Shown: piece by piece, positions 1-8,400 of the stretch | How positions within the stretch are numbered: the first letter of the stretch is position 1 | Layout of the letters: every line of letters begins with the position of its first letter | From: Streptococcus oralis | GTDB taxonomy: Bacteria > Bacillota > Bacilli > Lactobacillales > Streptococcaceae | NCBI RefSeq assembly: GCF_019334565.1 | Contig: NZ_CP079724.1 | Span: 331,001 to 395,000, forward strand | Direction: 5' to 3' | Length of the DNA: 64,000 bases | The notes under the pieces: generated by a model | Told to the model about the DNA's origin: nothing | The model's database searches: none | The model's input: only the letters and a program-made list of their open reading frames with translations | Program-made: the position numbers and the translations under genes

Positions 1-782
1 TCTTTGACAATCAGGTAAGTGAGATTGGCCAGCATAAAGCCAAAGAAGGCCATAGGCCCTACCAAGGCAGTGGCTGTTGAGGTCAAGAGCACGATGCCCC
101 AGAGGAGTTCTCTCTGTTCTTTTTCAACATCTAGTCCCAGTATCTGAGCCGTTTCTCTTTGCAGGTGCAAGACATCCAGAACGACTGCTTTGCGAAAGAA
201 AAAGATTGTCAAAGCGAGGATGATCAGAGAACCGATGGCTAGGATGGAAGTGTTGAGATGCTGAAAGGAGGCAAAGAGACTGTTCTGCAGTTTATCGTAT
301 TCATTTGGATCCATCAGAACTTGGAGGAAGGTACTGATATTTCGAAAGAGACTTCCCAGGGCTAGGCAGATTAGTAGGATGAAGACCAGGTCTTGTTTCA
401 TCAGCCTCTTCAGGTAGCCTTGTAAGGCGAGAAAGAAGAGGGATTGAAGCAGAAGCAAGACTAGAAATTCTAAGATAGGCGACTTCCCAAGCTGTAGAAA
501 TTTGCTTTCAAATATCAGTAGCAGGGTCTGTAGCAAGACATAGAAGGATTCGATTCCCAAAATACTTGGCGTCAGAAAGCGATTTTCCGTCAGGGTTTGA
601 AAACTAATGGTCGAAATCCCTGTCGCGATGGCTACCAAGAGATAAACAATGATTTTTTGGGAACGCAGCTTCCAGGCAAAGGCAGACAGGTTAGTGATGG
701 GCCAAAAGTAGAGGAGACAAGCTCCGATGGCCAGAATAATGAGAAGCCAGAAGAGCTTGGTATGTTTGCTTTTAAACTGCAT
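1..782 (-). CDS. fatC: Iron-chelate ABC transporter permease, FecCD family (partial, C-terminus off window)
   Basis: Inner-membrane permease subunit of a ferric-siderophore/heme type ABC importer. Translating the minus strand from the ATG at 782 gives MQFKSKHTKLFWLLI followed by repeated hydrophobic segments, and the frame stays open to the window edge, so the C-terminal part is missing. The start overlaps the end of the upstream permease gene by 11 bases, which indicates translational coupling. Two consecutive FecCD permeases are the arrangement of the streptococcal piu/fat iron-uptake operon, where an ATPase and a lipoprotein gene normally follow; those would lie outside the window. The symbol rests on order and family, so piuC is an equally valid name. 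Confidence 0.85.
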   Translation of the reverse strand, partial: MQFKSKHTKLFWLLIILAIGACLLYFWPITNLSAFAWKLRSQKIIVYLLVAIATGISTISFQTLTENRFLTPSILGIESFYVLLQTLLLIFESKFLQLGKSPILEFLVLLLLQSLFFLALQGYLKRLMKQDLVFILLICLALGSLFRNISTFLQVLMDPNEYDKLQNSLFASFQHLNTSILAIGSLIILALTIFFFRKAVVLDVLHLQRETAQILGLDVEKEQRELLWGIVLLTSTATALVGPMAFFGFMLANLTYLIVK

Positions 783-1731
783 CTTTTCGTCCTCCTCTCC
801 AGAGAAGTAGGATAAAGACGAGGCTACCGATGATTCCTAGTAGGAGACTGACAGACAGCTCATAGGGCCGAATCAAGACTCGAGAGAGGATATCGCAGGC
901 CAGAACCAGATTGGCTCCGATCAGAGCGACCATGAGTTTGGTTTGGCTCAGATTATCTCCATAGCGCTTGCGGACAAGATTGGGAACGATGACTCCGAGA
1001 AAAGGCAAGGCACCCACAGTAATCATGGTGACACTTGTCGTTAGCGCCACTAGAAAGAGGGCCAGCTTTTCAAGTAGGGAGTAAGAAATCCCCAAACTCT
1101 CACTGGTTTCCTTGCCCAGATTCATGATGGTGAAGGTTTGGGATAATTTCCAAACGGCCATCAGGATAATGAGGCCTAAGAAGAGCCACTCATACTGATG
1201 GGTCTGAATCATGGAGAAGGAGCCCTGGGTCCAAGCAGTCATACTCTGAACCAGATTGAAACGATAGGCGATAACTTCTGTGACAGAACCGATAATCCCA
1301 CTATAGATGATCCCAATTAAGGGCAACATCCACCTTTCCTTTACAGAAAAAATAGTCATAAAAGCCAGGAAGAAGAGGGTAAATAAAATAGATGAGCCAA
1401 AAGCAAAGAGCATCTTTTGGGTCAGACTCGCAGACGGAAAGACAAAGAGGCTCAACACCATTCCCAGTTTGGCGGCTTCTGTCGTTCCGACTGTACTCGG
1501 AGCAGCAAACTGATTTTGGGTAATGGTCTGCATGAGGAGTCCTGCCATGCTCATACTGGAGGCTGCAAGGAGAATGCTGATGGTTCTTGGAAGACGCGAC
1601 TCTTGAAAGAGAAGCCAAGTCTGTTGGTCAAAAGCAAAGAATTTTTCCCAAGAAAAATCACTGGTTCCAATACTAATGGAGAGAAAGACCAGGAGTAGAA
1701 GTAAGCCTGTTAAAATATGAGAGAGTTTCAT
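772..1731 (-). CDS. fatD: Iron-chelate ABC transporter permease, FecCD family
   Basis: First permease of the iron-chelate importer. The roughly 319-residue protein is almost entirely hydrophobic helices, with the family signatures SRLPRTISILLAASSM early and GALPFLGVIVPNLVR about two thirds in; the latter is the FecCD loop that contacts the ATPase. I chose the ATG at 1731 (MKLSHILTG) because AAAGGA lies about eight bases upstream of it. An in-frame ATG at 1746 would add five residues but has no Shine-Dalgarno. It is the first gene of a minus-strand operon with fatC. The promoter lies just upstream and may be iron-regulated, which is expected for the family but not shown here. piuB is the alternative name. 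Confidence 0.88.
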   Translation of the reverse strand: MKLSHILTGLLLLLVFLSISIGTSDFSWEKFFAFDQQTWLLFQESRLPRTISILLAASSMSMAGLLMQTITQNQFAAPSTVGTTEAAKLGMVLSLFVFPSASLTQKMLFAFGSSILFTLFFLAFMTIFSVKERWMLPLIGIIYSGIIGSVTEVIAYRFNLVQSMTAWTQGSFSMIQTHQYEWLFLGLIILMAVWKLSQTFTIMNLGKETSESLGISYSLLEKLALFLVALTTSVTMITVGALPFLGVIVPNLVRKRYGDNLSQTKLMVALIGANLVLACDILSRVLIRPYELSVSLLLGIIGSLVFILLLWRGGRKDAV

Positions 1732-1777
1732 GCCCCGTCCTTTCATGTAGATTTGGTATAAAAATACCCTTGGAGAT

Positions 1778-1805
1778 AATGTAACACGATTTTTTAATCT
1801 GTCAA
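1778..1805 (-). promoter_or_regulatory. Candidate promoter of the iron-uptake operon
   Basis: On the minus strand TTGACA (1805-1800) is followed after 16 bases by TACATT (1783-1778), with a 17- or 18-base spacing possible for the next register. The -35 overlaps an inverted repeat TGTCA/TGACA at 1800-1819 that could be an operator. Confidence 0.5.
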
Positions 1806-1963
1806 TAAATTTTCTGACAATTTAATGTAAAAAGAAAGAAAAATTCCTGAAATTACATCTGCTCCTCTATTTTATAGGATAAACTAGTAAAAACCAGTCC
1901 AACTTCCCACTATCCTTCTCCTATAAAAAGTGGTAAAATGGAGGACAGAAAGAAGGAACTGAT

Positions 1964-3028
1964 ATGACAACATTATTTTCAAAAATCAAAGAAGTAACAG
2001 AATTTGCTGCGATCTCGGGTCATGAAGCGCCTGTCCGGACTTATCTTCGTGAAAAGTTGACACCGCACGTGGATGAAGTAGTGACAGATGGCTTGGGTGG
2101 TATTTTTGGTATCAAGCATTCAGAAGCTGTCGATGCACCGCGTGTTTTGGTCGCTTCTCACATGGACGAAGTTGGTTTTATGGTCAGTGAGATTAAGCCA
2201 GACGGAACCTTCCGTGTGGTTGAAATCGGTGGCTGGAATCCTATGGTGGTCAGCAGTCAACGCTTTAAACTCTTTACTCGTGACGGTCGTGAAATCCCAG
2301 TGATTTCAGGTTCTGTTCCTCCACATTTGACACGTGGAACAGGAGGACCAACTATGCCAGCAATCTCAGATATCATTTTTGATGGTGGGTTTGCAGACAA
2401 GGCTGAGGCAGAAAGCTTTGGTATCCGTCCGGGTGATACCATTGTCCCTGATAGCTCCGCTATCTTGACAGCCAATGAAAAAAATATCATCTCAAAAGCT
2501 TGGGACAACCGCTATGGAGTTCTTATGGTTAGTGAGCTAGCAGAAGCCCTTTCAGGTCAAAAACTCGGAAATGAACTCTATCTTGGCTCGAACGTCCAAG
2601 AAGAGGTTGGTCTTCGTGGCGCTCATACTTCTACAACTAAGTTTGACCCAGAAGTTTTCCTAGCCGTTGACTGCTCACCTGCTGGTGATGTTTATGGTGG
2701 CCAAGGCAAGATTGGGGATGGAACCTTGATTCGTTTCTATGATCCAGGTCATTTGCTCCTCCCAGCTATGAAGGATTTCCTTTTGACAACGGCTGAAGAA
2801 GCTGGCATTAAGTACCAATACTACTGTGGAAAAGGTGGAACAGACGCTGGAGCAGCTCATCTGAAAAATGGTGGTGTCCCATCTACAACTATCGGTGTCT
2901 GTGCTCGTTATATCCACTCTCACCAAACTCTCTACGCGATGGATGACTTCTTAGAAGCCCAAGCTTTCTTGCAAGCCTTGGTGAAAAAATTGGATCGTTC
3001 AACAGTAGATTTGATTAAACATTATTAA
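1964..3028 (+). CDS. pepA: Glutamyl aminopeptidase PepA (M42 family)
   Basis: Cytoplasmic metallo-aminopeptidase that removes N-terminal Glu/Asp (and some other) residues from peptides taken up or generated by proteolysis. The 354 residues match the family's usual length. Metal-ligand motifs are visible: SHMDEVGF (His66, Asp68), a bridging Asp in KAWDNRYG, the catalytic and metal acids in NVQEEVGLRGA, DCSPAGD, and the final His in YIHSHQT. The start is the ATG after AAGGAAC. An extended -10 (TGGTAAAAT, 1931-1939) lies upstream. The gene is divergent from the iron-uptake operon and is followed after 20 bases by a small immunity-like gene, probably on the same transcript, ending at a strong terminator. 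Confidence 0.95.
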   Translation: MTTLFSKIKEVTEFAAISGHEAPVRTYLREKLTPHVDEVVTDGLGGIFGIKHSEAVDAPRVLVASHMDEVGFMVSEIKPDGTFRVVEIGGWNPMVVSSQRFKLFTRDGREIPVISGSVPPHLTRGTGGPTMPAISDIIFDGGFADKAEAESFGIRPGDTIVPDSSAILTANEKNIISKAWDNRYGVLMVSELAEALSGQKLGNELYLGSNVQEEVGLRGAHTSTTKFDPEVFLAVDCSPAGDVYGGQGKIGDGTLIRFYDPGHLLLPAMKDFLLTTAEEAGIKYQYYCGKGGTDAGAAHLKNGGVPSTTIGVCARYIHSHQTLYAMDDFLEAQAFLQALVKKLDRSTVDLIKHY

Positions 3029-3048
3029 GCATAAGGGAGGTGGTCGGG

Positions 3049-3345
3049 ATGGCAGAACCAAACCTAGAAAGCCTTATAAAAGATCTCTATAACCATGCTC
3101 GTCAGGGTTTGAGTGAAGATTTAGTTGCTGCTCTCCTAGAGACTGCTAAGAAACTGCCTACTACAAATGAGCAGTTACTAGCAGTCCGTCTCTCAGGACT
3201 GGTCACCCGTGAATTGCTCACCAATCCCAAACACCCAGCACCTGAGTTGATCAACTTGGCGCGTTTTATCAAAAGAGAAGAAGCCAAGTATAGGGGCACT
3301 GCAGTTTCTGCTATCATGTTTGGAGAACTCTTTAAAATGCTTTGA
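3049..3345 (+). CDS. Bacteriocin immunity-like small helical protein
   Basis: A 98-residue, probably all-helical cytoplasmic protein. Its size and pattern (LYNHARQGLSEDLVAALLE, then VRLSGLVTRELL and INLARFIKREEAKYRG) resemble the enterocin A/pediocin immunity family, whose members protect a producer from its own class II bacteriocin. I recognise the fold class by eye only, so the assignment is tentative. The start is ATG 3049, which has GGGAGG at good spacing; an in-frame GTG at 3040 overlaps that site and is less likely. No bacteriocin precursor or transporter gene is adjacent, so it would be an orphan immunity gene, co-transcribed with pepA. Confidence 0.6.
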   Translation: MAEPNLESLIKDLYNHARQGLSEDLVAALLETAKKLPTTNEQLLAVRLSGLVTRELLTNPKHPAPELINLARFIKREEAKYRGTAVSAIMFGELFKML

Positions 3346-3371
3346 TTCCATTGTGAATCAAAGCATTTTTT
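3334..3371 (+). terminator. Rho-independent terminator after pepA and the immunity-like gene
   Basis: A 15-bp perfect stem (AAAATGCTTTGATTC with its complement, six-base loop) runs into a T tract. The left arm overlaps the stop codon of the immunity-like gene. Confidence 0.9.
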
Positions 3372-3403
3372 ACGTTAGAAAAAATATTCTTGATTAAGAG
3401 ACG

Positions 3404-3429
3404 AAAAAAACCACCTAAATTAAGGTGGC
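3404..3429 (-). terminator. Terminator of the Na/Pi transporter gene
   Basis: Read on the minus strand, GCCACCTT pairs with AGGTGG and is followed by seven Ts, just past the transporter stop codon. Confidence 0.85.
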
Positions 3430-3439
3430 TTCTTACCAA

Positions 3440-5071
3440 TTAAATTTGTTCAGCGATGACCTTTTCAGCAAGGTTCATGGCGTGATCAGATACACGAGTG
3501 TAATGGGAAATAATGTCGATAAAGTTGACTCCAGCTTGTGTAGAACATTCACCTTTGTTAAGGCGTTTGATATGGGTCTTTCTGAGAACGCGTTCCATAT
3601 TGTTGATTTCTTTATGGCGTTCAATCAGACTTTGAGCTTTTTCAATATCATTGTTTTCCACACTATCAAGGGCATCCTTGATGAATGTAGTTGTTGCTTG
3701 ATAAATCTCAGCTAATTCCTCTAAAGCAGCATCAGAAAATTGAACATTCTTACGTTGAAGGTAGTCTGTTAGGTTGAGCAAGCCTTCTGCGTGGTCCCCA
3801 ATCCGTTCCAAATCACGAGATGAATCTAGGATGTTGGTCAAGACTTCGCTTTCCTTTTGACTCAAGGATTCGCTTGAGAGTCTGATGAGGTAACGAGTGA
3901 GTTTTTCATCGATGGTATTGATGGCTTCCTCTGTCTTGTGCCCTTTTTCAGCTACCTTTTCATCCAAACCGATGATATAGGTATAAGAAAGGTCAAAAGC
4001 TTTGGCTGCATAGTTTCCTAAGTGCAAGAGTTCTTTTTTGGCATTTCCTAGAGCGATAGAAGGAGATTGCTGGATAAGTTGCTCGTCGAGATAGAGGGGC
4101 TCGTACTTGACAACCTCGTCTTCACCAGGGATGAGCTTGGTTACAAAGTAGGCCAAGGCTCCGATGAATGGAAATTGTACAATGGTGTTACTTACGTTAA
4201 AGGCACCGTGCGAGAAGGCGATGGTCATCTCAGGTGAGAGGTGAAGGAGTGCCTGGAAGTACTCGATCATAGCAGTAAAGGGGCCTAATAGGATTAAGCA
4301 AAGAATAGTTCCTAAAACGTTAAAGGTAACGTGGGTTGCTGCAACGCGTTTCGCTGAGACATTGGCTCCAGCTGCTGCGATGATAACGGTTAAGGTTGTC
4401 CCGATATTATCCCCGAAGAGAACTGGTAGTGAACCTTTAAGATCAAGGAACCCACCTGCATAGAGACCTTGCAAAATCCCGATTGTAGCCGAGGAAGCCT
4501 GGATGAGGACGGTAATCACTGCACCAGCTACTACTCCTAAAATAGGATTTTGTCCCAAGGTTACCATATATTCCTTGAATTGTGGTAAATCTTTAAGCGG
4601 ACTCATACCGGCACTGATGAGGTTAAGGGCGTAGAAGATTCCCCCAACACCAAACAGGATGCGCCCGATATTGTTTGCTGTTCTGTTTTTTGTAAAGAAG
4701 AGGAACATGGTTCCAAGGAAAATCAAGGGTAAAGCATACTCGCCTAGTTTGAAACCGATGATAAAGGAAGTAACGGTGGTTCCGATGTTGGCTCCCATGA
4801 TAATTCCGATAGCCTGTCTAAGAGTGAGAAGACTAGCACTGACCAACCCAACCGTGATAACTGTAACCCCTGTACTTGACTGAATGAGGGCGGTCACGAC
4901 AATCCCGACTAGAACACCTAAAAAGGGATTGCTAGTGTACTTGTCAATGTAAAAACGAAGGCGATCTCCAGCAGCTTGTTGCAAACCGTCTCCCATGGTC
5001 TTGATACTGTATAAAAACAGTCCTAGACCTCCTAAAAAGTGAAATAAAATTTCCTGCCAATTAATGGACAT
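3440..5071 (-). CDS. Na+/phosphate cotransporter family protein with C-terminal PhoU-like domain
   Basis: Membrane transporter of the NptA/type II Na/Pi family (543 residues), expected to couple sodium and phosphate movement. Two inverted Na/Pi repeats are visible by their signature QSS/QASS motifs: QSSTGVTVITVG around residue 64 and QASSATIGILQG about 130 residues later, each among hydrophobic helices. From about residue 340 onward the protein becomes hydrophilic and helical (EEAINTIDEKLTRYLIRLS, RIGDHAEGLLNL), the PhoU-like domain common in bacterial members. The start has GGAGG upstream. It is transcribed alone, convergent with pepA and divergent from the endoglycosidase gene. In pneumococcus a homologue sits next to the same endoglycosidase gene. 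Confidence 0.9.
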   Translation of the reverse strand: MSINWQEILFHFLGGLGLFLYSIKTMGDGLQQAAGDRLRFYIDKYTSNPFLGVLVGIVVTALIQSSTGVTVITVGLVSASLLTLRQAIGIIMGANIGTTVTSFIIGFKLGEYALPLIFLGTMFLFFTKNRTANNIGRILFGVGGIFYALNLISAGMSPLKDLPQFKEYMVTLGQNPILGVVAGAVITVLIQASSATIGILQGLYAGGFLDLKGSLPVLFGDNIGTTLTVIIAAAGANVSAKRVAATHVTFNVLGTILCLILLGPFTAMIEYFQALLHLSPEMTIAFSHGAFNVSNTIVQFPFIGALAYFVTKLIPGEDEVVKYEPLYLDEQLIQQSPSIALGNAKKELLHLGNYAAKAFDLSYTYIIGLDEKVAEKGHKTEEAINTIDEKLTRYLIRLSSESLSQKESEVLTNILDSSRDLERIGDHAEGLLNLTDYLQRKNVQFSDAALEELAEIYQATTTFIKDALDSVENNDIEKAQSLIERHKEINNMERVLRKTHIKRLNKGECSTQAGVNFIDIISHYTRVSDHAMNLAEKVIAEQI

Positions 5072-5283
5072 TTCTTTTTCCTCCGAAAAATAATAACGGA
5101 ATTTCTCCTATTCTATTTTAAAGGATAAAAGTAAATCTCACAAGTGTTTAGCTGAAATTTTCATAAGAAACAAGAACTTTCTTTTAAAATGAGAGATAGA
5201 TTCCCTTTAAGATAGATGATTTATAGGATTGTGTCCAAATTTTACTGATTATTATCCTAGTTATAGTTTTTATGTTAAATAGA
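5072..5283. other. AT-rich divergent intergenic spacer
   Basis: Spacer between the divergently transcribed transporter and endoglycosidase genes. I see no ORF, no convincing -35/-10 pair for the transporter and no repeat. Recognisable regulatory signals begin at 5284. Confidence 0.6.
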
Positions 5284-5311
5284 TTGACATCGCTTTCATA
5301 TAGTATAAAAT
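5284..5311 (+). promoter_or_regulatory. Promoter of the endoglycosidase gene
   Basis: TTGACA (5284-5289), 16-base spacer, TAAAAT (5306-5311), about 90 bases before the start codon, leaving a structured leader. Confidence 0.7.
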
Positions 5312-5321
5312 GAAGATGATC

Positions 5322-5369
5322 CTGTTCTGGTGGTGTGCACTGAGAACAGTTACTTTTTATCAAAAAGTA
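5322..5369 (+). promoter_or_regulatory. Two adjacent inverted repeats in the endoglycosidase leader
   Basis: CTGTTCT (5322-5328) has an exact inverted copy at 5343-5349. Immediately after, TACTTTTT/AAAAAGTA (5351-5369) forms an 8-bp stem with a 3-base loop. Both lie in the predicted untranslated leader. Confidence 0.5.
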
Positions 5370-5381
5370 AAGCGCTTACTT
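5365..5381 (+). promoter_or_regulatory. Candidate catabolite-responsive element (cre)
   Basis: AGTAAAGCGCTTACTT keeps the cre core (AA-N-CG-N-T, then C four bases on) but departs at about three flanking positions. CcpA control of a glycan-degrading enzyme gene would make sense; the call rests on motif resemblance only. Confidence 0.45.
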
Positions 5382-5403
5382 TATATTTTATTAGGAGGAT
5401 AAG

Positions 5404-8400
5404 ATGAAAGATCTATTTTTTGAAAAACGTTGCCGTTACAGTATTCGTAAGCTGTCAATCGGGGCTTGTTCCTTGATGATTGGTTCAGCTCTATTTGCGA
5501 GCCCAGCTCTTGCCGAACAAGTCGCAGTCCCTGAAACAGCTGCAAATACGAGCGCCCAAGCTACAAGCGCTAGTGAAACAACTAATCCAGATACTGCAGC
5601 CCTTGAAAAACAATTAGAGGAAACAGAGAACAAAGTAGCTGAGCAACCAATTTCAGAAAACACTCCAGCAATAACGGATCTGGTTAATGAAAAAGAAGAA
5701 GCAAAGCCAACTCCGACAGATAAAACTGAAAAACCTGCTCAACCAACTGAAAAAGAAGAAGTTAAACCAGAGGAAACTCCTCAAGTAGCTGAGAAGAAAG
5801 CCGACAAACCGACTCTAGCAGACGTTCCTAAAAATGAAGAAAAGAGTCTCCGACCAAAAGAAATCAAATTTGATACCTGGGAGGATTTGTTGAAATGGGA
5901 ACCGGGTGCGCGTGAGGATGATCCCATTAACCGTTCATCAGTTGAACTCGCCAAGCGCCATAGAGGCCAGTTGGTTAACGAAAAAGCAAGCAGAAGAGCC
6001 AAGGTTCAGGCGCTGGCAAATACCAACTCAAAGGCCAAAGACCACGCTTCTGTTGGTGGAGAAGAATTCAAGGCCTATGCTTTTGACTACTGGCAATACT
6101 TGGATTCAATGGTCTTCTGGGAAGGTCTAGTTCCAACTCCAGATGTCATTGATGCCGGTCACCGCAACGGAGTTCCCGTTTATGGAACACTCTTTTTCAA
6201 CTGGTCAAACAGTATTGCTGACCAAGAGAAATTTGCCGCTGCCTTGAAACAAGACGCAGATGGCACCTTCCCTATCGCACGGAAACTTGTCGATCTTGCT
6301 AAGTACTATGGCTTTGATGGCTATTTCATTAATCAGGAAACAACGGGGGAATTGGTAGCACCTCTTGGTGAAAAAATGCGCCAATTCATGCTCTATACAA
6401 AAGAATACGCAGCCAAAGTCAACCACCCGATCAAGTATGCTTGGTACGATGCCATGACCTACAAATACGGTCGTTACCACGAAGATGGTCTAGGTGATTA
6501 CAACTACCAGTTCATGCAAAAAGAAGGTGACAAAGTCCCTGCAGATCAATTTTTTGCCAATTTCAACTGGAACAAGGAAAAGAATGACCACTCCGTAGAG
6601 ATGGCCAAATGGCTAGAGCGTAGTCAATATGATGTCTTTGCAGGCTTGGAATTGCAACAAGGTGGTTCTTATAAGACCAAAGTCAAATGGGATGCCCTCT
6701 TAGATGAAAAAGGCAAGTTGCGTTTGTCACTTGGACTTTTTGCACCAGATACGATTACCAGTCTAGGAAAAACAGGCGAAGACTACCACAAGAACGAAGA
6801 CATCTTCTTTACAGGTTACCAAGGAGATCCAACAGCTCAAAAACCAGCAGATAAAGAGTGGTATGGAATTGCCAATTTAGTTGCTGACCGTACACCAGCA
6901 GTAGGTCGAACCTTCACGACCTCCTTTAATACAGGTCATGGTAGAAAATGGTTTGTAGACGGCAAAGTTTCTAAGGATTCTGAGTGGAACTACCGTTCTG
7001 TTTCTGGTGTCTTGCCAACATGGCGCTGGTGGCAGACTTCAACAGGGGAAAAACTTCGTGCAGAATATGACTTTACAGATGCCTATAATGGAGGAAACTC
7101 CCTTAAATTCTCAGGCGATGTAGCTGGTAAGACGGACCAGGATGTGAATTTGTATTCTACCAAACTAGAAGTAACAGAGAAAACCAAACTTCGTGTTGCC
7201 CACAAGGGAGGAAAAGGCTCTAAAGTTTATATGGCTTTCTCTACAACACCAGACTACAAATTTGAGGATGCAGCTGCATGGAAAGAACTGACTCTCTCTG
7301 ATGACTGGAAGAATGAAGAATTTGACCTCAGCTCACTAGCAGGTAAAACCATCTATGCAGTCAAACTCTTCTTCGAGCATGAAGGAGCTGTAAAAGATTA
7401 TCAGTTCAACCTAGGTCAATTAACCATTTCAGACAATCACCAAGCGCCACAAGCCCCGACAGGTCTCTCTGTAGTGAAGCAATCTCTTAAGAATGCCCAA
7501 GAAGCTGAAGCAGTGGTTCAATTTTCGGGTAACCAAGATGCGGATTTCTATGAAGTCTACGAAAAAGACGGTGATAACTGGCGTTTGTTGACAGGATCAT
7601 CTGCTTCAACCATCTACTTGCCAAAAGTTAGCCGTTCTGCTAATGCGACTGGTAGGACTCAAGAATTGAAAGTCGTTGCAGTTGGTAAAAATGGGCTCCG
7701 TTCTGAGGCTGCAACTGCGTCATTCAACTGGGGGATGACAGTTCAGGATACGACTCTTCCAAGACCTTTAGCTGAAAATATTGTTCCAGGGGCAACGGTT
7801 ATTGGTAGCACTTTCCCGAATACTGAAGGCGGGGAAGGCATCGAAGGTATGTTGAATGGTACCATTACTAGCTTGTCAGATAAGTGGTCTTCAGCTCAGC
7901 TGAGCGGTAGTGTGGATATTCGCTTGACCAAGCCACGTACCGTTGTTAGATGGGTAATGGATCATGCAGGAGCTGGTGGTGAGTCTGTTAACGATGGTCT
8001 GATGAATACCAAGGACTTTGATCTTTATTACAAGGATACAGATGGCGAGTGGAAACTAGCTAAGGAAGTCCGTGGCAACAAAGTGCACGTTACAGATATC
8101 ACTCTTGACAAACCAATCACTGCCCAAGACTGGCGTTTGCATGTCATTACATCTGATAACGGAACACCTTGGAAAGCCATTCGTATCTACAACTGGAAGA
8201 TGTACGAAACCTTGGACACAGAAAGTCAAAATATTCCAATGGCTAAGGTAGCTGCTCGTTCACTTGGAAACCATCAAGTTCAACTTGGTTTCTCTGATGT
8301 TCCAGCGGGTGCAACTATCACCGTTTACGACAAGGCAGATTCACAAATACCAATTGCAACCTTGGAGTCTGAAACTGGAGGCGACTTGGCAACAGCACCA

